This document shows, piece after piece, positions 26,727-33,422 of a DNA stretch of 64,000 bases (positions are counted from its first letter, which is position 1; each line of letters opens with the position of its first letter). Position numbers and translations under genes: made by a program. This DNA comes from RPQJ01 sp963793675 (lineage in GTDB: Bacteria; Pseudomonadota; Gammaproteobacteria; Steroidobacterales; Steroidobacteraceae): the NCBI GenBank assembly GCA_963793675.1, contig CAWCBA010000002.1, positions 992,001 through 1,056,000 of the forward strand. Direction: 5' to 3'. Under the pieces are notes generated by a model, which was given only the letters and a program-made list of their open reading frames with translations, was not told the origin of the DNA and made no database searches.

Positions 26727-28901
26727 ATGCCTAAGCACTTCAACCTGGCCGTCGACGCCGACGGCATCGCCCTGATCACGATGGACAGCCCGGGACGTTC
26801 GATGAACGTGCTGGGTCCGGAGGTCGAGACGGAACTTGCCGCCATCGTGGACAGGGTCGTCGCCGACGCCGCCATCCGCGGCGCCATCATCACCTCGGGC
26901 AAGCCGAGCTTCCTCGCCGGCTACGACCTCACCGAGTTCCTGCGCAGCTTCGGCCCGCAGCTCACGCCGGTGCAGGTGTACGAGAACTTCACGGGTCTCG
27001 GCCGCCTGCTGCGGCGGATCGAAACCTGCGGCAAGCCGTTCGTGGCGGCCATCAACGGCCTCGCGCTCGGCGGTGGTCTCGAACTGTGCCTCGCGTGCCA
27101 CTACCGCGTGATCGCGGATGACCCGAAGGCGTTCGTCGGGCTGCCCGAAGTGAAGGTAGGCCTGCTGCCGGGCGGCGGCGGCACGCAGCGCATGCCGCGC
27201 CTGATCGGCGTGACGCAGTCGCTGCCGTACCTGCTTGAAGGGAGCAATATTCCGGCCGCCGAGGCGAAAAAGCTCGGACTGGTGCACGAAGTCGTGCCGG
27301 CCAGTGAGTTGCTCGCCGCGGCCAGGCGCTGGCTCATGGGTTCGCCGGTGGCGGTGCAGCCCTGGGACCAGAAGGGCTATCGCGTGCCGGGCGGCGTGGC
27401 GTTTGCCAGCGCAGGCACGACGCAGACGTTCATGGGCGCCACGGCGCTCGTCGCCAGGAAGACGCTGCACAACTACCCGGCGCCGGCTGCGATCCTGTCG
27501 TGCGTCTTTGAGGGCACGCTGCTGCCGATCGAGAAGGGCCTCGAGGTCGAGTCCAAGTATTTCGCGACGCTCGTGACCGGCCCGGTCGCGCGCAACCTGA
27601 TCCGCACGATGTTCGTGAACAAGGGCAACGCCGACAAGCTTTCGGTGCGCCCCGCGGACGTGCCGAAATCGAAGGTGACGAAGCTCGGCGTGCTCGGTGC
27701 CGGCATGATGGGCGCAGGTGTAGCCTACGTTTCAGCAATGCAGGGCATGGAAGTGATCCTGATCGACTCGACGCTCGAGCTGGCGGAGAAGGGCAAGGCC
27801 TATTCGGCGAAGCTGCTGGCGAAGGACGTCGCGAAGGGCCGTCGTACGCAGGAGCAGGCCGACGCCGTGCTGGCACGCATCAGGCCGACGGTCGACTACG
27901 CGCAGCTCGAGGGCGCCGATCTGGTGATCGAAGCGGTGTTCGAGCATCGCGGCATCAAGGCCGAGGTCACGGCCAGGGCCGAGGCCGTCATCCCGAAAAC
28001 CGCCGTGTTCGCCAGCAACACTTCGACGCTGCCGATCACCGGCCTCGCCAAGGCGTCGAAGCGGCCGAAGAGCTTCATCGGCATTCACTTCTTCTCGCCG
28101 GTCGAGAAGATGCCGCTGGTGGAGATCATCGTCGGCAAGCAGACGGGCAATGAGGCGATCGCGCGCGCGCTCGATTACGTCGGCCAGCTGAAAAAGACGC
28201 CGATCGTGGTGAACGACAGCCGTGGCTTCTACACCAGCCGCTGCTTCGGCACCTACACCGCCGAAGGCGCGAAGATGCTGTCCGAAGGCATCGATCCGCA
28301 GCTGATCGAAAGCGCGGGCAAGCTTGCCGGCATGCCGGTCGGCCCGTTGGCCGTCAGCGACGAAGTGAGCCTCGAGCTGGCTTACAAGGTCATGCAGCAG
28401 TCGCGTGAAGACCTCGGCGCGAAGTACAAGGAGCCGGTCAGCTGGCCGGTCGTGAAGCACTTCGTCGAGGACCTGAAGCGGCTCGGCCGCAAGAGCGGCG
28501 CGGGGTTCTACGACTACCCCGAGGGCGGCAAGAAGGTGCTCTGGGCCGGGCTTGGCAAAGAGTATCCGCGACTCGCGCAGCAGCCGGGCGTAGAGGAACT
28601 GAAGACGCGCCTGCTGTACATCCAGGCGCTCGAGACGGCGCGTTGTTTCGAGGAAGGCGTGTTGCGCAGCGTGCACGAAGCCGACCTGGGCTCGATCCTC
28701 GGCTGGGGTTTCCCGGCCTACACCGGCGGCACGCTCTCGTACATCGATACGATCGGGCCGGCGAAGTTCGTGGCCGAGTGCAAGCGCCTCGCCAGGTTGT
28801 ATGGCGGGCGTTTCAAGCCGACCAGGGGCCTGCTGGCGCGTGCGCAGTCGGGCGAGACGTACTATGACGGCGCGGCCCGGGCCGCGCACAAGGGTTCGTG
28901 A
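26727..28901 (+). CDS. Bifunctional enoyl-CoA hydratase / 3-hydroxyacyl-CoA dehydrogenase (FadB/FadJ-like)
   Basis: This is a 724-residue fatty-acid oxidation multifunctional protein. Residues ~1-190 are a crotonase domain with the oxyanion-hole region ALGGGLELCLACHY and the catalytic segment GLPEVKVGLLPGGGGTQRMP. Residues ~310-500 are the NAD-binding 3-hydroxyacyl-CoA dehydrogenase domain (LGVLGAGMMGAGVAY; IGIHFFSPVEKMPLVEI), followed by two C-terminal helical dehydrogenase domains. It should hydrate enoyl-CoA and oxidise the 3-hydroxy product. It forms a pair with the upstream thiolase. I give no symbol because FadB and FadJ types cannot be separated by eye. Confidence 0.9.
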   Translation: MPKHFNLAVDADGIALITMDSPGRSMNVLGPEVETELAAIVDRVVADAAIRGAIITSGKPSFLAGYDLTEFLRSFGPQLTPVQVYENFTGLGRLLRRIETCGKPFVAAINGLALGGGLELCLACHYRVIADDPKAFVGLPEVKVGLLPGGGGTQRMPRLIGVTQSLPYLLEGSNIPAAEAKKLGLVHEVVPASELLAAARRWLMGSPVAVQPWDQKGYRVPGGVAFASAGTTQTFMGATALVARKTLHNYPAPAAILSCVFEGTLLPIEKGLEVESKYFATLVTGPVARNLIRTMFVNKGNADKLSVRPADVPKSKVTKLGVLGAGMMGAGVAYVSAMQGMEVILIDSTLELAEKGKAYSAKLLAKDVAKGRRTQEQADAVLARIRPTVDYAQLEGADLVIEAVFEHRGIKAEVTARAEAVIPKTAVFASNTSTLPITGLAKASKRPKSFIGIHFFSPVEKMPLVEIIVGKQTGNEAIARALDYVGQLKKTPIVVNDSRGFYTSRCFGTYTAEGAKMLSEGIDPQLIESAGKLAGMPVGPLAVSDEVSLELAYKVMQQSREDLGAKYKEPVSWPVVKHFVEDLKRLGRKSGAGFYDYPEGGKKVLWAGLGKEYPRLAQQPGVEELKTRLLYIQALETARCFEEGVLRSVHEADLGSILGWGFPAYTGGTLSYIDTIGPAKFVAECKRLARLYGGRFKPTRGLLARAQSGETYYDGAARAAHKGS

Positions 28902-28916
28902 GGAGATCGAATCGCC

Positions 28917-29695
28917 ATGAGTGAAGTGCTGGTTGAACGCCGCGGTCGCGTCGCGATCGTCACGCTGAACAGGCCCGAGTCGCTGAACGGCTTCACCTCG
29001 GGCCTGCGCAATGCATTGAAGAAAGAACTGCAGGCAGCGGCGGCCGACGAGTCCGTGCGCGCCGTCGTGCTGACGGGCGCCGGCCGGGGATTCAGTGCGG
29101 GCGCCGATCTCAAGGCCGAGCCCATGACGTCGGGCACCGAGGTCGAGCGTCAGCTCAACGAGGAGTACGGTGCGGCGCTGCGGTCGATCGCCACCATGCC
29201 AAAACCCGTGATCGCTGCAGTGAACGGTTTCGCGACGGGTATCGGCGGCTCGTTCGCGCTCGTCTGCGACCTGGTCGTGATGGGCGAGGGTGCGTTCTTC
29301 CAGGTGCCTTTCGCCAGGATCGGCCTGGTGCCGGACGGCGGCCTCACGTGGCTGCTTGACCGACCGCGTCGGCCATCGTCGCGCGTTCGAGCTGGCGATG
29401 AGCGGGCGACCGCGTGCCCGCGGCAAAATGCCTGGAGTGGAACCTGGCCAATCGCGTCGTGCCCGACGACAGGGTCGTCGCCGAGGCGGTCGCCTGGGCG
29501 GAACAGCTGTGTGACGCGGCGCCGATCGCGCTCGGCTACATGAAGCAACTGCTGCGCAGCGCGCCCGACATGGGGTACGAGCAGACGATCCGCGCCGAGG
29601 CCAGGCTGCAGGCTCCGTGCATCGACAGCCAGGACTTCATGGAAGGCGTGGCTGCGTTCCGCGAGAAGCGAGCGCCGAAATTCTCTGGTAAGTAA
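28917..29695 (+). CDS. Enoyl-CoA hydratase/isomerase (two frameshifts)
   Basis: This is a crotonase-superfamily protein of about 258 residues after correction. RGRVAIVTLNRPESLNGF opens the fold, GAGRGFSAGADLK provides the oxyanion hole, and VPFARIGLVPDGGLTWLL carries Asp where many hydratases have Glu, as in PaaG-like isomerases. Two extra single bases break it: one near 29356 (removing it gives LLTDRVGHRRAFELAMSG) and one near 29403 (giving SGDRVPAAKCLEWN). The third frame then runs to the TAA at 29695. The gene follows the bifunctional protein after 15 nt. Sequence error is the likely cause. Confidence 0.82.
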
Positions 29696-29723
29696 TGACC
29701 GGCAGCGGTCGCGGGGTGAGCGC

Positions 29724-30812
29724 ATGACCGGAACGACGACCGTCTCGACGATCGAAGCCGCGACGACCGAGATGCGTCCCGGTCTCGAGATCGATCGCGA
29801 CCGCCTGCAGCAGTACCTCGAGGCGCACGTGGCCGGATTCGCGGGGCCGCTGTCGATCCGGCAATTCAAGGGCGGCCAGTCGAACCCGACCTACCTGCTG
29901 ACGACGCCATCGAAGCGGTACGTGCTCCGTCGCAAGCCGCCGGGCCAGTTGCTGGCTTCGGCCCATGCGGTCGACCGCGAATACAAGGTCATCAGCGCGC
30001 TCGGTCAGCACACCGACGTGCCCGTGCCGCGCACTCACGTGCTGTGCACCGACGAAACCGTGATCGGAACCTGGTTCTACGTGATGGACCACGTCGCGGG
30101 ACGCATCTTCTGGGATCCCTCGTTTCCCGATGTGGCGCAGGAACATCGACGTGAACATTCGCTGGCGCTCTGTGATGCGCTCGCGCGACTGCATCGGGTG
30201 CGTCCCGAGGCAGCGGGCCTCGGCGACTATGGCAAGCCGACCGGGTACCTGAGCCGGCAGATTGCGCGGTTCTCGAAGCAGTACCTGGAAGACACCGCGG
30301 GTGGCCGGATCGACTCCATGGAGCGCGTCATCGAGTGGTTGCCGCGCAATATGCCGGCGCAGGAACCGCCCGCGGCGGTCGTGCACGGCGATTACCGCTC
30401 GGACAACGCGGTGTTCCACCCGACCGAGCCACGGGTCGTGGCGATCCTCGACTGGGAACTCTCGTCGCTGGGCGATCCGCTCGCCGACTTCGCCTACCAC
30501 CTGATGGCGTATCGGCTGCCTTCGCTTTCGATCCCGATGCTGGGCGACCGGGATGCCGCGGCACTCGGCCTGCCGACGGAAGCGGAGTACGTGGCGCACT
30601 ACGAGCAGGTCACCGGCTTCCGGCTGGATCCACGCGACCTCGAGTTCTACCTGGCCTTCGGCATGTTCCGGCTGGCCGGCATCTTCCATGGCATCCGCAG
30701 CCGGGTCGTGCGGGGCACGGCCGTCAGCGCGCAGGCCCGCGAGTACGCGCAATTCACCGATTCGATCGCGGACCTGGCGTGGACCCAGGCACAGCGCGCT
30801 GCTTGCTCATAA
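29724..30812 (+). CDS. APH-fold phosphotransferase (ACAD10/11-like kinase domain)
   Basis: This is a 362-residue aminoglycoside-phosphotransferase-fold kinase. It has an N-lobe with QSNPTYLL and YVLRRKPPG, the catalytic loop AVVHGDYRSDNAVFH (Asp base and Asn) and the metal-binding ILDWELSSLGDPLADFAYH. Such proteins occur with acyl-CoA dehydrogenases and resemble the kinase domain of ACAD10/ACAD11, which acts on 4-hydroxyacyl-CoAs. That substrate is a reasonable guess here given the adjacent beta-oxidation genes. Antibiotic resistance is not implied. It is the last gene of the acyl-CoA block, 80 nt before lpxC. Confidence 0.82.
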   Translation: MTGTTTVSTIEAATTEMRPGLEIDRDRLQQYLEAHVAGFAGPLSIRQFKGGQSNPTYLLTTPSKRYVLRRKPPGQLLASAHAVDREYKVISALGQHTDVPVPRTHVLCTDETVIGTWFYVMDHVAGRIFWDPSFPDVAQEHRREHSLALCDALARLHRVRPEAAGLGDYGKPTGYLSRQIARFSKQYLEDTAGGRIDSMERVIEWLPRNMPAQEPPAAVVHGDYRSDNAVFHPTEPRVVAILDWELSSLGDPLADFAYHLMAYRLPSLSIPMLGDRDAAALGLPTEAEYVAHYEQVTGFRLDPRDLEFYLAFGMFRLAGIFHGIRSRVVRGTAVSAQAREYAQFTDSIADLAWTQAQRAACS

Positions 30813-30892
30813 ACCCATGAGAAACATGGGCTTAGGGTTTGCCTGAGGCCTGTGGTAGAGTGCGCGGCTAAGTTCCCGGCCAAATCCCTTTC

Positions 30893-31810
30893 ATGCTGAA
30901 GCAACGCACGCTCAAGAATTCGATCCGCGCCACGGGTGTGGGCCTGCATACCGGCAAGAAGGTGCTGATGGTCCTGCGTCCGGCCCCGGCGAGTTCGGGC
31001 ATCGTCTTCCGTCGCACCGATCTCGAGCAGCTCATCGACATCCCGGCCAAGGCCGGCAACGTCAGCCAGACCACGCTCGGTACCAGCCTCACGGCGGACG
31101 GCGGCACGGTCTCGACGGTAGAACACCTCATGTCCGCGCTTGCGGGACTCGGCATCGACAACCTCGTCGTCGAACTGAGCGCCAGCGAAGTGCCGATCAT
31201 GGACGGCAGCGCGGGCCCGTTCGTCTTCCTGCTGCAGTCGGCGGGAATCGAGGAACAGGACGCCGCGAAGCGCTTCGTGCGCATCAAGAAGAGCGTCAAG
31301 GTCGAGGACGGCGACAAGTGGGCGCGGTTCGATCCCTACGACGGCTTTAAAGTTAATTTTGAAATCGAATTCGACCATCCGGTGTTCAAGCGCCGGTCGC
31401 AGGTCGCCTCGATGGACTTCTCGACGACCACGTTCCTGCGCGAAGTCAGCCGTGCCCGCACGTTCGGCTTCATGCGCGACCTGGAATACATGCGCGCGCA
31501 GAACCTGGCGCTCGGCGGCAACCTCGACAACGCGATCGTGCTCGACGATTACCGGGTGCTGAACGAGGACGGCCTGCGCTACGAAGACGAGTTCGTGAAG
31601 CACAAGATCCTCGACGCAATCGGCGATCTCTACCTGCTCGGGCACAGCCTGATCGGCGAGTTCAGCGGCTTCAAGTCTGGCCACGGTCTCAACAATCGCC
31701 TGCTGCGCACGCTGATCGCAGACCAGTCTGCATGGGAAGAAGTGACGTTCGAGACGCTGCAGGATGCACCGATCAGCTATGTCGCAGCGGCAGCTGCCAC
31801 CGCGTCCTAA
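30893..31810 (+). CDS. lpxC: UDP-3-O-acyl-N-acetylglucosamine deacetylase LpxC
   Basis: This is the 305-residue zinc-dependent committed enzyme of lipid A synthesis. It begins MLKQRTLKNSIRATGVGLHT. The zinc ligands are in VEHLMSALAGLGIDN and in the C-terminal KHKILDAIGDLYLLG (His and Asp), with a catalytic His in the LGHSLIGEF block. Length equals the E. coli protein. A short CCCATG/CATGGG hairpin at 30814-30830 separates it from the preceding gene. It is convergent with dciA: the stop codons overlap. In many relatives ftsZ precedes lpxC directly; here a 9-kb block intervenes. Confidence 0.96.
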   Translation: MLKQRTLKNSIRATGVGLHTGKKVLMVLRPAPASSGIVFRRTDLEQLIDIPAKAGNVSQTTLGTSLTADGGTVSTVEHLMSALAGLGIDNLVVELSASEVPIMDGSAGPFVFLLQSAGIEEQDAAKRFVRIKKSVKVEDGDKWARFDPYDGFKVNFEIEFDHPVFKRRSQVASMDFSTTTFLREVSRARTFGFMRDLEYMRAQNLALGGNLDNAIVLDDYRVLNEDGLRYEDEFVKHKILDAIGDLYLLGHSLIGEFSGFKSGHGLNNRLLRTLIADQSAWEEVTFETLQDAPISYVAAAAATAS

Positions 31811-32103
31811 GTCCGTCCCCGCACCTTCACCTGCACCTTGCCGATGGGCGGTTCGCCGCCCGCCTCCAGCCGTTCCTTGAGCGGCTGCGCGCCGTAACGC
31901 ACACGGGGCGTCCAGGCCGCTGAATCCATGATGACGACAAGGTCGTCGCCGCGACGGGCGGCTGAAACCAGGTGCGGACGCAGGGCCTCCGCCAGCGCCA
32001 CGCGGACCTTTTCAGTCAGCGACTGCGCCGCGACGGCCTTTTTCTCCAGGGCGGCGAGGCCCGGTGAGAGGCCTCCGAACAGCGGTTTCAGGCGGTCAGT
32101 CAT
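31807..32103 (-). CDS. dciA: DciA/DUF721 family protein
   Basis: This is a 98-residue DUF721 protein. It starts MTDRLKPLFGGLSPGL, continues with a helical basic segment, and has the conserved DLVVIMDSAAWTPRVRYGAQ strand-helix region near residues 52-72 that typifies DciA. DciA promotes loading of the replicative helicase DnaB in bacteria lacking DnaC. The location between lpxC and secA is the usual one in non-enterobacterial gammaproteobacteria. It is divergent from the M23 peptidase gene. Confidence 0.85.
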   Translation of the reverse strand: MTDRLKPLFGGLSPGLAALEKKAVAAQSLTEKVRVALAEALRPHLVSAARRGDDLVVIMDSAAWTPRVRYGAQPLKERLEAGGEPPIGKVQVKVRGRT

Positions 32104-32136
32104 TGTTAAGATAAATTGCGTAAACAGCCAATTTGT

Positions 32137-32166
32137 TTGCCAAATGCAAGCGGGTCGTAGCATAGT
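32137..32166 (+). promoter_or_regulatory. Candidate promoter of the M23 peptidase gene
   Basis: TTGCCA (32137-32142) and CATAGT (32161-32166) are 18 bp apart in the AT-richer intergenic segment between the divergent dciA and M23 genes. The fit to sigma70 is moderate. Confidence 0.35.
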
Positions 32167-32260
32167 CGCGCGAATCCGTGACACGACGCAACGATGCCCG
32201 CTGACTGGTACAGCGATTGTGTCCCTTTCGCCATTGACGCAACCCAGGGGTTGGCGCGGC

Positions 32261-33166
32261 ATGAATTTGCGGTTCTTTACCGGCCTCCGTGGCCGCACCA
32301 TAGAGATTGACCTCACCGGGCTGCGCCTGCTGCTGGCTTCGGTTCTCGTCATCGGCATTTTCATTGCGGGGTTGGCGCTCGGGCGCTTCCTGCTCGGCGC
32401 AAATGCCGAGGATCGCGCCTACGCGCGCGCAGTTGCCCGGCAGAAGACCGACCTGCAGGCCGTCCGCGGGCAGATCGACGGCGAGGTCGACGCCCTGGTC
32501 GCACGCGTGGGTTCGCTGAACGCCCAGTTGATCCGCCTCGACGCGCTGGGTCGTCGGCTCACCGACCTGGCCGGCCTCGACCGCGGCGAGTTCGATTTCG
32601 ACAAGCCGCCACCTGTCGGCGGTCCGGAGGGGCGTGAGACGCAGGGCGGCTCCGTGCAGGTGCCCGAACTCAGCTCAGTGCTCGATACCCTGGAAGCACA
32701 GATCAACGACCGCGAGCAGCAGCTGCAGGCGCTCGAGATGGTCATGGCGACGCGTGAGCTCGGCCAGCGCATCATGCCGGGCGGGCTGCCGCTGATCGGC
32801 GGCTGGATTTCCTCTCATTTCGGCTATCGCACCGATCCGTTCACGGGTCACGGCGCGTTCCATGCGGGCGTCGACTTCGCTGGGCCGTCGGGCTCCCGCG
32901 TGATCGCCATCGGTCCTGGTGTCGTGTCCTATGCCGGCTGGAAGCAGGGCTACGGCAACGTCGTCGAGATCACGCATCCGACCGGTTACGTGACGCGTTA
33001 CGGCCACAATTCGCGCAACCTCGTGCGGGTCGGCCAATCGGTGCAGAAGAACGACGCCATCGCCATCATTGGCAGCACGGGCCGTTCCACCGGCACCCAC
33101 GTGCACTTCGAGGTCCTGCGGGACGGCAACGTCCTGAACCCGATGAAGTACCTGGCGGCGCCCTGA
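32261..33166 (+). CDS. M23 (LytM-type) metallopeptidase
   Basis: This is a 301-residue membrane-anchored peptidoglycan hydrolase. A transmembrane helix at about residues 22-47 is followed by a coiled coil (about 50-170; repeated A-x-x-x-Q/L-x-x-L heptads) and a C-terminal M23 domain (about 185-300). The zinc motifs are intact: HAGVDFAG (H-x3-D) and HVHFEV (H-x-H), with an extra His in YGHNSRNLVRVG, so the enzyme looks catalytically active. I chose ATG 32261; an upstream extension crosses the dciA promoter and is not supported. It lies between dciA and secA, as in Pseudomonas. The substrate would be peptide cross-links. Confidence 0.88.
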   Translation: MNLRFFTGLRGRTIEIDLTGLRLLLASVLVIGIFIAGLALGRFLLGANAEDRAYARAVARQKTDLQAVRGQIDGEVDALVARVGSLNAQLIRLDALGRRLTDLAGLDRGEFDFDKPPPVGGPEGRETQGGSVQVPELSSVLDTLEAQINDREQQLQALEMVMATRELGQRIMPGGLPLIGGWISSHFGYRTDPFTGHGAFHAGVDFAGPSGSRVIAIGPGVVSYAGWKQGYGNVVEITHPTGYVTRYGHNSRNLVRVGQSVQKNDAIAIIGSTGRSTGTHVHFEVLRDGNVLNPMKYLAAP

Positions 33167-33169
33167 GAA

Positions 33170-33332
33170 GGGGTTAGGGGTTAGGGGTTAGGGGCTAGTC
33201 GAAACCCAACCCCACCAACGTTCTGCAATAGCGACATCTCCGCCACGGATCTCGCAACCTCGCGATTCCGTCGCTGTCCAATCGCAGCGACGCACCACTC
33301 CGACTAACCCCTAACCCCTAACCCCTAACCCC
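33170..33332. repeat. Inverted pair of GGGGTTA heptamer arrays (G-quadruplex type)
   Basis: Four G4 tracts spaced by TTA (33170-33194), plus CTAGTCG, form the left arm (33170-33201). The right arm (33301-33332) is CGAC followed by four TAACCCC-type units. The two 32-base arms are reverse complements except for one base (C for T at 33195). A 99-base segment separates them. Each arm fits the classical G-quadruplex pattern, on opposite strands. The element sits between the M23 peptidase stop and secA. Confidence 0.9.
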
Positions 33333-33422
33333 TTGTCTCTACAGCGGGCTGCCCCAACTACGGAGAGCCCGTTCCTGTAGAATTTCCGCCTTTATTTTCA
33401 ACGCTTACCGCCCGGAGCCCCA

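Noticed and set aside
29724..30812. Aminoglycoside resistance gene
   Set aside because: The kinase fold is shared, but the motifs and the acyl-CoA neighbourhood fit the ACAD10/11-like group; nothing points to drug resistance.
30814..30830. Terminator between the APH kinase gene and lpxC
   Set aside because: CCCATG/CATGGG is a 6-bp stem without a T-tract; too weak to call.
33170..33332. CRISPR array or telomere
   Set aside because: Units are only 7 bases with 3-base spacers of constant sequence, in an inverted pair inside a chromosome; it fits neither a CRISPR array nor a chromosome end.
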